Below are positions 49,391-58,161 of a stretch of 64,000 bases of DNA, piece after piece. Numbering within the stretch: position 1 is the first letter of the stretch; each line of letters starts with the position of its first letter. The position numbers and the translations under genes are program-made. Source of the DNA: Streptomyces sp. TLI_146 (lineage in GTDB: Bacteria; Actinomycetota; Actinomycetes; Streptomycetales; Streptomycetaceae); the NCBI RefSeq assembly GCF_002846415.1, contig NZ_PJMX01000001.1:5518001-5582000 (forward strand), read 5' to 3'. The notes beneath the pieces were generated by a model that saw nothing but the letters and a program-made list of their open reading frames with translations, was not told where the DNA came from and did not search any database.

Positions 49391-50635
49391 GTGAACCAGT
49401 TGATGTCGCGCGCCTCCGACGAACCCGAAGCCGATCTGCCCGGGGAAGCCCCGCTGCCCGGGTTGCTCCCCGAGCCCCTGGGCGCCGAACTCATCGCCTT
49501 CCGCCGGGACTTGCACATGCACCCCGAGCTGGGAAACCAGGAGTTCCGCACCACCGCGGCGATCAGGAAGCGGCTGGAGGCGGCCGGGCTCAAGCCCCGG
49601 GTCCTCGACAGCGGGACCGGACTCCTGTGCGATGTCGGCACCTGGAAGGGGGGACGGCCCATGCTGGCGATCAGGGCGGACATCGACGCCCTGCCGATCC
49701 CGGACGCCAAAGTCAACACTCCGTACCGCTCGACCGTCCCCGATCGGGCGCATGCCTGCGGCCACGACATCCACACCACCACCGTGCTCGGCACCGGTCT
49801 GGTCCTGGCCGAGCTCGACCGGCAGGGCCTGCTGCCGCACCCGGTCCGGCTGGTCTTCCAGCCCGCCGAGGAGGTGCTGCCCGGCGGCGCCACCGACGCG
49901 ATCCGCTCCGGCGCGCTGGACGGCGTGGGCAGGATCATCGCGGTGCACTGCGACCCGCGCGTCGACGCGGGCCGGATCGGGCTGCGGGCCGGGCCGATCA
50001 CCTCGGCCTGCGACCGGCTGGAGATCACCCTGGACGGGCCCGGCGGCCACACCGCCCGCCCGCACCTGACCACCGACATGGTCACCGCGGCCGCCCGGGT
50101 GGCCGTCGACGTGCCCGCGCTGCTCGCCCGCCGGATCGACGCCCGCGCCGGGCTCGCCGTCACCTGGGGCCGCATCGACGCCGGGCACGCCTGCAACGTC
50201 ATCCCGATGCGCGCGGAGCTGGCCGGAACCGTGCGCTGCCTGGACCTGGACGCCTGGCGCGACGCGCCCGGCAAGGTGCACGCCGCGATCGACGAGGTGG
50301 CCACTCTGCACGGCGCGAAGTCCGAGATCAACTACGTCCGCGGCGTGCCGCCGGTCGTCAACGATCCGGCGGTGGCCGAACTCCTGCGCGAGGCTCAGAC
50401 GGCGCGCCGAGGGGCCCTCGCGATCGAGGACACCGAGCAGAGTCTGGGTGGCGAGGACTTTTCCTGGTACCTGGAGCACGTGCCCGGCGCGATGGCCCGC
50501 CTCGGCGTGCGCACTCCGGGGTCCGACGCCCGTCTTGACCTGCATCGAGGTGATTTCGACGCCGATGAGGCGGCCATCAAGGTCGGTGTGGAGCTCTTCA
50601 CTGCCGCAGCGCTGCTGGAAGGACACCGTTCGTAA
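49391..50635 (+). CDS. M20-family amidohydrolase (IAA-amino acid hydrolase type)
   Basis: 414 residues from GTG 49391 with TACTCT (49378-49383) 7 nt upstream; ATG 49403 is an alternative. Metal ligands are seen in HMHPELGNQE, the Cys of ACGHDIH, PAEEVLPGG, AVHCDP and LGGEDFSWY. These enzymes hydrolyse N-acyl or amide bonds of amino acids. Stand-alone; the intergenic 248 bp upstream holds GC-rich repeats but no gene. Confidence 0.9.
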   Translation: MNQLMSRASDEPEADLPGEAPLPGLLPEPLGAELIAFRRDLHMHPELGNQEFRTTAAIRKRLEAAGLKPRVLDSGTGLLCDVGTWKGGRPMLAIRADIDALPIPDAKVNTPYRSTVPDRAHACGHDIHTTTVLGTGLVLAELDRQGLLPHPVRLVFQPAEEVLPGGATDAIRSGALDGVGRIIAVHCDPRVDAGRIGLRAGPITSACDRLEITLDGPGGHTARPHLTTDMVTAAARVAVDVPALLARRIDARAGLAVTWGRIDAGHACNVIPMRAELAGTVRCLDLDAWRDAPGKVHAAIDEVATLHGAKSEINYVRGVPPVVNDPAVAELLREAQTARRGALAIEDTEQSLGGEDFSWYLEHVPGAMARLGVRTPGSDARLDLHRGDFDADEAAIKVGVELFTAAALLEGHRS

Positions 50636-50701
50636 CCGGACACTTCATCGTCTGTTCGCGGCGATTCGATAACGGCTTCCGAACAGGTCTTTACGCGACA
50701 T

Positions 50702-50717
50702 CTACGCGCGTTACGAT
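50702..50717 (+). promoter_or_regulatory. Nucleoside-regulon palindrome and -10 upstream of the BMP gene
   Basis: CTACGCGCGTTA (50702-50713), 10 of 12 bases matching the palindrome CTACGCGCGTAG found upstream of the ABC operon, deoA and add. It overlaps a TACGAT -10 box (50712-50717) about 60 nt before the start. Confidence 0.6.
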
Positions 50718-50775
50718 CCGACGCGAAACCAGCGCCGGTAGGGGCGCTCTCGGTTCGTTTTGAAGGGACCTCCTC

Positions 50776-51840
50776 GTGCGCCGGGTATCCAAGATCGCTG
50801 CGGCCGGTATCGCCACCGCCGCGCTCGCGCTTTCCGCCACCGCGTGTGGCAGCACTTCCTCCGAGAAGGACAAGGACACCTCCGCGTCGTCCAGCGCGGG
50901 CGGCAAGGGCGTCAAGGTCGGTGTCGCGTACGACGTCGGCGGCCGTGGCGACCACTCGTTCAACGACTCCGCCGCGCGCGGCATCGACAAGGCCAAGGCG
51001 GAGTTCGGCGGTGAGATCAAGGAACTGACGGCCAAGACGACCGACACCGAGGCCGACCGCGTCGAGCGCCTCACCCAGCTCGCCCAGGCGGGCTACAACC
51101 CGGTCATCGGCATCGGCTACGCCTACGCGAACTCGATGAAGCAGGTCGCCGCCAAGTTCCCGAAGACCAGCTTCGGCATCGTCGACTCGGTCGTCGAGGG
51201 CGCCAACAACGTCGACAACATCGTCTTCACCGAGGAGCAGGGCTCCTACCTGGCCGGTGTCGCCGCCGCCCTGAAGACGAAGACCGACCACGTCGGCTTC
51301 ATCGGCGGTGTGGACGTTCCGCTCATCAAGAAGTTCGAGGCGGGCTTCGTCCAGGGCGTCAAGGACACCAAGCCGGGCGTCAAGGTCGACCCGCAGTACC
51401 TGTCGCACGGCTCGGACACCTCCGGCTTCGCCAGCCCCGACAAGGGCAAGGCCGCCGCGCAGGGCATGCTCGACAACGGCGCCGACGTCATCTACACGGC
51501 CGCCGGCTCCTCCGGCAACGGCGCCATCGAGGCCGTCGCGGGCAAGAAGGGCGCCTGGGCGATCGGTGTCGACTCCGACCAGTACAACCAGGCCTCGCTG
51601 GCCAAGTACAAGTCCTCGATCCTGACCTCGGTCGTCAAGAACGTCGACATCGGCGTCTACGACCTGGTCAAGTCGGTCAAGGACGGCAAGCCGCTGACCG
51701 GCACCAACAGCTACCCGCTGGCCAAGGACGGCGTGTCCCTCGCCACCAGCGGCGGCTTCATCGACGACATCAAGGCCAAGCTCGACGAGGCCAAGAAGAA
51801 GATCGTCGACGGCCAGATCAAGGTCAAGACGACCCCGTGA
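50776..51840 (+). CDS. BMP-family nucleoside-binding lipoprotein
   Basis: 354 residues, GTG start with AAGGGA. Lipoprotein signal ending ATAC, Cys24. Basic membrane protein (BmpA/PnrA) fold: VGVAYDVGGRGDHSFNDSA (about 48-66), YNPVIGIGYAY, GFIGGVDVPLIKKFEAGF and GVDSDQYN. This family captures purine nucleosides for ABC uptake. Followed by two strong hairpins and then the ATPase/permease operon. A shared palindrome upstream suggests co-regulation with nucleoside catabolism. Confidence 0.93.
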   Translation: MRRVSKIAAAGIATAALALSATACGSTSSEKDKDTSASSSAGGKGVKVGVAYDVGGRGDHSFNDSAARGIDKAKAEFGGEIKELTAKTTDTEADRVERLTQLAQAGYNPVIGIGYAYANSMKQVAAKFPKTSFGIVDSVVEGANNVDNIVFTEEQGSYLAGVAAALKTKTDHVGFIGGVDVPLIKKFEAGFVQGVKDTKPGVKVDPQYLSHGSDTSGFASPDKGKAAAQGMLDNGADVIYTAAGSSGNGAIEAVAGKKGAWAIGVDSDQYNQASLAKYKSSILTSVVKNVDIGVYDLVKSVKDGKPLTGTNSYPLAKDGVSLATSGGFIDDIKAKLDEAKKKIVDGQIKVKTTP

Positions 51841-51846
51841 TCCGGG

Positions 51847-51887
51847 CCGTGACCCGGCCCCCTCGCGGGGGCCGGACCACGTCACGG
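51847..51887 (+). terminator. Hairpin after the BMP gene (first of two)
   Basis: Nested stems CCGTGAC/GTCACGG (51847-51853, 51881-51887) and CCGGCCCCC/GGGGGCCGG (51854-51862, 51867-51875), starting 7 nt after the stop. Confidence 0.65.
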
Positions 51888-51902
51888 CACTGAAGCAGTG
51901 AC

Positions 51903-51942
51903 GGGCTCGGCGGGGAGGGAGAGCCCCCTCCCCGCCGAGCCC
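51903..51942 (+). terminator. Second, 16-bp hairpin between BMP and ABC genes
   Basis: Perfect stem GGGCTCGGCGGGGAGG (51903-51918) / CCTCCCCGCCGAGCCC (51927-51942) with an 8-nt loop. With the first hairpin it should strongly reduce read-through, giving more binding protein than transporter. Confidence 0.7.
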
Positions 51943-51959
51943 ATAACGATGTGTCAACT

Positions 51960-51993
51960 CTACGCGCGTAGGCGGGAGTTGGCGCGCTAGCGT
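51960..51993 (+). promoter_or_regulatory. Nucleoside-regulon palindrome and promoter of the ABC operon
   Basis: Perfect palindrome CTACGCGCGTAG (51960-51971), followed by an AACTC.../...GAGTT outer inverted repeat and a TAGCGT -10 box (51988-51993). Lies 72 nt before the ATPase start. Confidence 0.6.
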
Positions 51994-52042
51994 CACCACG
52001 CCCTCTGCCCCCACCCCCCTCCTTCTCGTAGGAGAGTGCGCC

Positions 52043-53608
52043 ATCAACGCGTCCAGCCCTCCCGCCGTCGAACTGCGCGGCATCACCAAACGATTCCCCG
52101 GCGTCGTCGCCAACAAGGACATCGACATCACCGTCAAGAAGGGCACCGTCCATGCCCTCTGCGGTGAGAACGGTGCCGGCAAGTCGACCCTGATGAAGAT
52201 CCTCTACGGCATGCAGAAGCCGGACGAGGGAACCATCACCGTCGACGGCGAGCAGGTGGTCTTCCACAGCCCCGCCGACGCCATCGCCCGCGGGATCGGC
52301 ATGGTGCACCAGCACTTCATGCTCGCTGACAACCTCACCGTCCTGGAGAACGTGGTCCTCGGCGGCGAGAAGCTGTACGGCATCGGTGCCAAGGCCCGTA
52401 AGAAGATCAAGGAGATCTCGGACGCGTACGGCCTGGGCGTCCGTCCCGACGTCATGGTCGAGGACCTCGGCGTCGCCGACCGCCAGCGCGTGGAGATCCT
52501 CAAGGTCCTCTACCGCGGCGCCCGCACGCTCATCCTCGACGAGCCGACGGCCGTCCTGGTCCCGCAGGAGGTCGAGGCGCTCTTCGACAACCTGCGCGAG
52601 CTCAAGGCCGAGGGCCTGACCGTCATCTTCATCTCCCACAAGCTGGGCGAGGTGCTCTCGGTCGCCGACGACATCACCGTCATCCGGCGCGGCACCACGG
52701 TCGGCACCGCCGACCCGAAGAACACCACCACCAAGCAGCTCGCCGAGCTGATGGTCGGCAGCGAGCTCCCGTCCCCGGAGACCCGCGAGTCGACCGTCAC
52801 CGACGTGCCGATGCTGAAGGTGGACGAGCTGAAGCTGGCCGCCACCGACCCCGACGGCGTGGTGCGCGAGGTGCTCTCCGGAGTGTCCTTCACCATCCAC
52901 AAGGGCGAGGTGCTGGGCATCGCCGGTGTCGAGGGCAACGGCCAGGCCGAGCTCGTCGAGGCCATCATGGGCATGCGCGACCCGGACGGCGGTGTCATCA
53001 CCCTCGACGCCACCGACATCTCCCACGCGCCCACCCGCAAGCGCCGCGAGGGCGGCATCGGGTACATCCCCGAGGACCGCCACCGCCACGGCCTGCTGCT
53101 TGAGGCCCCCCTCTGGGAGAACCGCGTCCTCGGCCACGTCACCGAGCGCCCGAACTCCAAGGGAGGGCTGCTCGACAACAAGGCCGCGCGCGCGGACACC
53201 GAGCGCATCGTGCGCGAGTACGACGTGCGCACCCCGGGCATCGAGGTCACCGCGGCCTCGCTCTCCGGCGGCAACCAGCAGAAGCTGATCGTCGGCCGCG
53301 AGATGAGCCACAACCCCAAGCTCCTGATCGCCGCGCACCCCACCCGGGGCGTGGACGTGGGCGCACAGGCGCAGATCTGGGACCAGATCCGCACGGCCCG
53401 CCGCGAGGGCCTCGCGGTACTGCTGATCTCCGCCGACCTGGACGAGCTGATCGGCCTGTCCGACACCCTGCGGGTGATGTACCGCGGCCGCCTGGTCGCC
53501 GACGCCGACCCCGCCACGATCACCCCTGAGGAGCTGGGCTCCGCCATGACCGGCGCCGCCGCCGGCCATCTGGAGCACCACGACAGCACCGGGGGAGAGG
53601 ACCGATGA
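52043..53608 (+). CDS. Nucleoside ABC transporter ATP-binding protein (two domains), non-canonical start
   Basis: About 521 residues. Two nucleotide-binding domains: Walker A GENGAGKST with Walker B LILDEPT in the first; a degenerate GVEGNGQ and signature LSGGNQQ in the second, as in RbsA/NupA-type ATPases. No ATG, GTG or TTG lies in frame between the upstream region and Walker A (the first ATG, at 52193, is inside the ATP site). AGGAGA at about 52030-52035 sits 7 nt before an ATC at 52043, the likely start. Stop overlaps the permease ATG (ATGA). Confidence 0.88.
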   Translation: MNASSPPAVELRGITKRFPGVVANKDIDITVKKGTVHALCGENGAGKSTLMKILYGMQKPDEGTITVDGEQVVFHSPADAIARGIGMVHQHFMLADNLTVLENVVLGGEKLYGIGAKARKKIKEISDAYGLGVRPDVMVEDLGVADRQRVEILKVLYRGARTLILDEPTAVLVPQEVEALFDNLRELKAEGLTVIFISHKLGEVLSVADDITVIRRGTTVGTADPKNTTTKQLAELMVGSELPSPETRESTVTDVPMLKVDELKLAATDPDGVVREVLSGVSFTIHKGEVLGIAGVEGNGQAELVEAIMGMRDPDGGVITLDATDISHAPTRKRREGGIGYIPEDRHRHGLLLEAPLWENRVLGHVTERPNSKGGLLDNKAARADTERIVREYDVRTPGIEVTAASLSGGNQQKLIVGREMSHNPKLLIAAHPTRGVDVGAQAQIWDQIRTARREGLAVLLISADLDELIGLSDTLRVMYRGRLVADADPATITPEELGSAMTGAAAGHLEHHDSTGGEDR

Positions 53609-54726
53609 AAAAGTTCACCCAGCGCATCGACAAGGAGAAGCTGCTCCTCGCGATCGCGGCCCCCGTGCTCGCGGTGGTGGCGGCGCTCGTCGTCACCGCC
53701 CTGGTCATCCTGGCCACCGGCAAGAACCCGATGCCCGCCTTCGACGACATGCTGTCGTACGGCTCCGCCAGCGACAGCCAGGTCTACATCCTCAACAAGG
53801 CGACGACGTACTACCTCGCGGGCATCGCGGTGGCCATCGGCTTCCGGATGAACCTCTTCAACATCGGTGTGGACGGCCAGTACCGCATCGCGGCCTTCCT
53901 CGCCGCCGTCATCGGCGGCGCGGTCTCGCTGCCGGGCATCGTCGCCATCCCGCTGATGATCCTCGCGGCGATGGTGACGGGCGCCCTGTGGGCGGCCATC
54001 GCGGGCGTACTCAAGGTCACCCGGGGCGTCAGCGAGGTCATCTCGACCATCATGCTGAACGCCATCGCGACCGCGATCATCGCCTATCTGCTCCAGCCCG
54101 AGCGGCTCGGCCAGCTCGACCAGGCGGGCACGCTCGTCTCCACCAAGCCGCTGCCGCACAGCTCCTGGTTCTTCCACATCGACAACGGTGACGCCGGTCA
54201 GATCTGGGGCTTCGTCGTCATCGCGGTGCTCGTCGGCCTGGCCTACTGGTTCGTGCTCGGCCGCACCCGCTTCGGCTTCGACCTGCGGGCCGTCGGCCAG
54301 TCCGAGTCCGCGGCCGCGGCCAGCGGTGCCAACGTCAAGAAGATGATCATCACCAGCATGATCATCTCGGGTGCGGTGGCCGGTCTGGTCGGTCTGCCGA
54401 CGCTGCTCAACGACAGCCACCAGTTCGACAACAGCTTCCCGCTCGGCCTCGGCTTCACCGGTATCGCCGTCGCGCTGCTCGGCCGCAACAACCCGGTGGG
54501 CGTCGCGCTCGCCGCGCTGGTCTGGGGCTACCTGGAGCGCACCACCGGCCACTTCGAAGTGATCGGCTACGACAAGGAGATCCTCGGCGTGATCCAGGGC
54601 GTCATCGTCCTGTGCGTCGTGATCGCGTACGAGGTAGTCCGCCGCTACGGCCTCAAGCGCCAGCAGCAGCGCGTCGGCGCCGAGCTCGCGGCCCAGGCCG
54701 CCAAGAAGCAGGAGGTGACGGCATGA
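53605..54726 (+). CDS. Nucleoside ABC transporter permease 1
   Basis: 373 residues, about eight to nine membrane helices of the BPD_transp_2 family (NupB/YufP-like). MNLFNIGVDGQY and TRGVSEVISTIMLN are family landmarks; the EAA-like loop is near LRAVGQSESAAAASG. Overlaps the ATPase stop by 4 nt and the next permease start by 4 nt. Confidence 0.93.
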   Translation: MKKFTQRIDKEKLLLAIAAPVLAVVAALVVTALVILATGKNPMPAFDDMLSYGSASDSQVYILNKATTYYLAGIAVAIGFRMNLFNIGVDGQYRIAAFLAAVIGGAVSLPGIVAIPLMILAAMVTGALWAAIAGVLKVTRGVSEVISTIMLNAIATAIIAYLLQPERLGQLDQAGTLVSTKPLPHSSWFFHIDNGDAGQIWGFVVIAVLVGLAYWFVLGRTRFGFDLRAVGQSESAAAASGANVKKMIITSMIISGAVAGLVGLPTLLNDSHQFDNSFPLGLGFTGIAVALLGRNNPVGVALAALVWGYLERTTGHFEVIGYDKEILGVIQGVIVLCVVIAYEVVRRYGLKRQQQRVGAELAAQAAKKQEVTA

Positions 54727-56009
54727 GCGTCACGACGACCCCCGCCAAGACCCCGCCGCCCCCGGCCGGGCTCAAGGGCAACGCCAAGCGCAAGTTCTCC
54801 CTGGCGCAGATCCTGCTGATCATCGCGGGCGCGCTGATCCTGGTCTCCGCCGTGCGCGTCATCACCGGCGCCGACCAGCTGACCTCCACCGGCCAGATCA
54901 GCGCGGCCCTCGGCCTCGCGGTGCCGATCGGCCTCGCGGGCCTCGCGGGCCTGTGGTCCGAGCGGGCCGGCGTGGTCAACATCGGCCTCGAAGGCATGAT
55001 GATCCTCGGCACGTTCGGCGCCGGCTGGGTCGGCTGGCAGTCCAGCCCCTGGCTCGGCCTGCTCGCCGGCATCGGCTTCGGCGTGCTGGGCGGCCTCGTC
55101 CACGCGGTCGCCACCATCACCTTCGGCGTCGACCACATCGTCTCCGGTGTGGCCGTCAACCTGCTCGCGCTCGGTGCCACGCAGTACATGGCGAAGCTCT
55201 TCTTCAACGAGGGCGACGCGGCGGCCAAGGGCGGCAACCCCAAGCAGTCGCCGCCCGCCGAGTCGCTGCCCGACTTCACGGTCCCGGGCCTGTCCTCCGG
55301 CCTGGAGTCGATCCAGAAGCACCACTGGTTCCTGATCTCCGACCTCGCCGGGATCCTCGGCGGTGTGGTCACCAACGTCTCCTGGGTCACCGTCATCGCC
55401 GTGCTCCTCTTCGTGGGCACCTGGTGGGTGCTGTGGAAGACCGCGTTCGGCCTGCGGCTGCGCTCCTGCGGCGAGAACCCGATCGCCGCCGAGTCCCTCG
55501 GCGTCAACGTGTACTCGTACAAGTACGCGGCGGTCGCCGTCTCCGGCGGTCTCGCCGGTCTCGGTGGCGCGTTCCTCGCGCTGGTCACCTCGCACATCTA
55601 CCTGGAGGGCCAGACCGGCGGCCGCGGCTACATCGGTCTCGCCGCGATGATCTTCGGTAACTGGCGGCCGGGCGGACTCGCCATGGGCGCCGGCCTGTTC
55701 GGCTTCTCCGACGCGCTCCAGCTGCGCAACGGCGGCACCACCGTCCACGCCCTGCTGCTCCTGCTCGTGATCCTCCTCGTCGCCCTGGCGGCCTGGAAGG
55801 CGTACAAGAAGGCGATGCTCCAGGCGGCGATCAGCGCGGTCATGGCCGCCGCGATCCTGGTCTGGTACCTGGCCACCGACGACGTCCCGAGCGACTTCGT
55901 CGGCGCCACGCCGTACGTGGTCACGCTGCTCGTGCTGTCGCTCTCCGCGCAGCGCCTGCGGATGCCCAAGGCGGACGGCATGCGCTACCGCAAGGGCCAG
56001 GGCAAGTGA
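54723..56009 (+). CDS. Nucleoside ABC transporter permease 2
   Basis: 428 residues, BPD_transp_2 family (NupC/YufQ-like) with about ten membrane helices. WSERAGVVNIGLEGMM and FGVDHIVSGVAVNLLALG are characteristic. A periplasmic loop insertion rich in Pro/Ser lies around 165-195. Forms the channel with permease 1. The stop overlaps the cdd GTG start (GTGA). Confidence 0.93.
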   Translation: MSVTTTPAKTPPPPAGLKGNAKRKFSLAQILLIIAGALILVSAVRVITGADQLTSTGQISAALGLAVPIGLAGLAGLWSERAGVVNIGLEGMMILGTFGAGWVGWQSSPWLGLLAGIGFGVLGGLVHAVATITFGVDHIVSGVAVNLLALGATQYMAKLFFNEGDAAAKGGNPKQSPPAESLPDFTVPGLSSGLESIQKHHWFLISDLAGILGGVVTNVSWVTVIAVLLFVGTWWVLWKTAFGLRLRSCGENPIAAESLGVNVYSYKYAAVAVSGGLAGLGGAFLALVTSHIYLEGQTGGRGYIGLAAMIFGNWRPGGLAMGAGLFGFSDALQLRNGGTTVHALLLLLVILLVALAAWKAYKKAMLQAAISAVMAAAILVWYLATDDVPSDFVGATPYVVTLLVLSLSAQRLRMPKADGMRYRKGQGK

Positions 56010-56425
56010 CGCCGGACGCCCCCGGCACCGCCGTCGACTGGGAGGCCCTGCGCGAGGCGGCCCGGGACGCCATGTCCCGGGCGTACGCCCCGTACTCGGG
56101 CTACCCGGTCGGCGCGGCGGCGCTCGTCGACGACGGGCGCACGGTCACCGGCTGCAACGTCGAGAACGCCAGCTACGGCCTGGCGCTCTGCGCCGAGTGC
56201 GGGCTCGTCTCGGCGCTGCGGCTCGGCGGCGGCGGGCGCCTCACGCACTTCGTGTGCGTCGACGGCCACGGCGCCGTGCTCGTGCCCTGCGGCCGCTGCC
56301 GCCAGCTGCTCTTCGAGCACGGCGGACCGGAGCTGCTCGTGGAGACCCCGGAGGGGATCCTGCCGCTCTCCGCGATGCTGCCGCAGGCCTTCGGGCCGGA
56401 CCACCTCAAGCAGCCGCTCAAGTAA
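56006..56425 (+). CDS. cdd: Cytidine deaminase
   Basis: 139 residues. Zinc and catalytic motifs CAECG (Cys62, Glu64 region) and PCGRCRQ, with NVENASYG before them. Deaminates cytidine and deoxycytidine to uridine forms. Its GTG start overlaps the permease stop, so import and first catabolic step are coupled. A long hairpin terminator follows. Confidence 0.95.
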   Translation: MTPDAPGTAVDWEALREAARDAMSRAYAPYSGYPVGAAALVDDGRTVTGCNVENASYGLALCAECGLVSALRLGGGGRLTHFVCVDGHGAVLVPCGRCRQLLFEHGGPELLVETPEGILPLSAMLPQAFGPDHLKQPLK

Positions 56426-56430
56426 CCACC

Positions 56431-56467
56431 GCGGCCCCTCCGTTGCTGATCAGCAGGGAGGGGCCGC
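56431..56467 (+). terminator. Terminator of the nucleoside transport operon
   Basis: Stem GCGGCCCCTCC (56431-56441) / GGAGGGGCCGC (56457-56467), with the perfect palindrome TGCTGATCAGCA (56443-56454) in the loop extending it. Confidence 0.75.
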
Positions 56468-56480
56468 ACCCTTCAGACCT

Positions 56481-56509
56481 CTCTATGCGCGTAGAGTCGC
56501 GTATACCGT
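56481..56509 (+). promoter_or_regulatory. Nucleoside-regulon palindrome and -10 of deoA
   Basis: CTCTATGCGCGTAGAG (56481-56496) contains a one-base variant of the shared palindrome CTACGCGCGTAG and is itself a near-perfect inverted repeat. TACCGT (56504-56509) is a likely -10, giving a leader of about 25 nt. Confidence 0.6.
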
Positions 56510-56541
56510 ACGGACGAACCGCACTTGCCGGAAGGAATGCC

Positions 56542-57819
56542 ATGGACGTCATCTCCGTCATCCGCACCAAGCGAGACCGGGGCGAGCTGAGCCCGGAGCA
56601 GATCGACTGGGTCATCGACGCCTACACCCGTGGTGTGGTCGCCGACGAGCAGATGTCGGCCCTCGCCATGGCGATCCTGCTCAACGGCATGAACCGTACG
56701 GAGATCGCCCGCTGGACCGCCGCGATGATCGCGTCCGGCGAGCGCATGAACTTCGACGCGCTCTCGCGCCCCACCGCCGACAAGCACTCCACCGGCGGCG
56801 TCGGCGACAAGATCACGCTGCCGCTCGCCCCGCTGGTCGCCGCGTGCGGCGCGGCCGTGCCGCAGCTGTCCGGCCGGGGCCTGGGCCACACCGGCGGCAC
56901 CCTGGACAAGCTGGAGTCCATCCCCGGCTGGCGCGCGCTGCTCTCCAACGAGGAGATGCTGAACGTCCTGGACACCACCGGCGCGGTCATCTGCGCGGCG
57001 GGCGACGGCCTGGCCCCCGCCGACAAGAAGCTGTACGCGCTGCGCGATGTCACCGGCACCGTCGAGGCCATCCCGCTGATCGCCTCCTCGATCATGTCGA
57101 AGAAGATCGCCGAGGGCACCGGCTCGCTGGTCCTCGACGTCAAGGTCGGCACCGGCGCCTTCATGAAGACCATCGAGGACGCCCGCGAGCTCGCCTCCAC
57201 CATGGTCGCGTTGGGCACCGACAGCGGTGTGAAGACGGTGGCCCTGCTCACCGACATGTCCACCCCGCTCGGCCTCACCGCGGGCAACGCCCTGGAAGTG
57301 CGCGAGTCCGTCGAGGTCCTCGCGGGCGGCGGCCCCCAGGACGTCGTCGACCTCACCCTGGCGCTCGCCCGCGAGATGCTGGACGCGGCCGGGATCAAGG
57401 ACGCCGACCCCGAGAAGGCGCTCGCCGACGGCTCGGCCATGGACGTCTGGCGCCGGATGATCGCGGCCCAGGGCGGCGACCCGGACGCGACCCTGCCGGT
57501 CGCCCGCGAGCAGCACGTCGTCACCGCCCCGCGGTCGGGCGTGCTGACCCGCCTCGACGCGTACGACATCGGCGTCGCCGCCTGGCGCCTGGGCGCCGGC
57601 CGGGCCCGCAAGGAGGACCCGGTGCAGGCGGGCGCGGGCGTCGAGCTGCACGCCAAGCCGGGCGACACGGTGACGGCGGGTCAGCCGCTGCTCACCCTGC
57701 ACACGGACACGCCGGAGAAGTTCGAGTACGCCCTCCAGACGCTGGGCGACTCGTACGACATCGCCCCGGCGGGCACGTCGTTCACCGCGAACCCGATCGT
57801 CCTCGACCGGATCGCCTGA
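56542..57819 (+). CDS. deoA: Thymidine phosphorylase
   Basis: 425 residues, full length for pyrimidine nucleoside phosphorylase. KHSTGGVGDK (near 83-92) binds phosphate, RGLGHTGGTLDKLESIPG follows, and the C-terminal domain (about 340-425) is present. Converts thymidine or deoxyuridine plus phosphate to base and deoxyribose-1-phosphate. ATG at 56542 after GGAAGGA. Separated from cdd by a terminator but sharing the operator palindrome. Confidence 0.96.
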   Translation: MDVISVIRTKRDRGELSPEQIDWVIDAYTRGVVADEQMSALAMAILLNGMNRTEIARWTAAMIASGERMNFDALSRPTADKHSTGGVGDKITLPLAPLVAACGAAVPQLSGRGLGHTGGTLDKLESIPGWRALLSNEEMLNVLDTTGAVICAAGDGLAPADKKLYALRDVTGTVEAIPLIASSIMSKKIAEGTGSLVLDVKVGTGAFMKTIEDARELASTMVALGTDSGVKTVALLTDMSTPLGLTAGNALEVRESVEVLAGGGPQDVVDLTLALAREMLDAAGIKDADPEKALADGSAMDVWRRMIAAQGGDPDATLPVAREQHVVTAPRSGVLTRLDAYDIGVAAWRLGAGRARKEDPVQAGAGVELHAKPGDTVTAGQPLLTLHTDTPEKFEYALQTLGDSYDIAPAGTSFTANPIVLDRIA

Positions 57820-57855
57820 CGCCTTCGCCCCACCCCGCGGACCCGCTCCCGGCCG

Positions 57856-58161
57856 ATGACTTTCCCGGCCGGGGCGGGTCTGTTCCGTGTGACCCCCACC
57901 GAACCGGCCCGCCTCGTCGTCCCCGCCCCCGTCACCCTCGCCGACGTCCCCCCGCTCTGCGAGCGGCTGCGGGCGCTGTACGCGGCCGGGGCGCGGGAGG
58001 TGGTGTGCGATGTCGGTGCGCTGGTCCGGGCCGACCTGGCGGCGGTGGAGGCGGTCGCCCGCCTCCGCCTGACCGCGCGTCGCGCCGGGGGGCGCCTCAC
58101 GATACGGAACGCCGGGCCGGGGTTGGTGGCGTTGCTGCGCCTTGCGGGCCTGGTGGAGTAG
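57856..58161 (+). CDS. STAS-domain protein
   Basis: 101 residues forming a single STAS/anti-sigma-antagonist-like domain: an initial strand ARLVVPAPVTL, VVCDVGALVRADLAAVEAVARL in place of the usual DLS-phospho-serine turn, and LTIRNAGPGLVALLRLAGL at the end. The position of the phosphorylatable Ser is occupied by Arg-Ala-Asp, so it may not be phosphorylated. Start follows deoA by 36 bp without a clear ribosome binding site. Confidence 0.75.
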   Translation: MTFPAGAGLFRVTPTEPARLVVPAPVTLADVPPLCERLRALYAAGAREVVCDVGALVRADLAAVEAVARLRLTARRAGGRLTIRNAGPGLVALLRLAGLVE

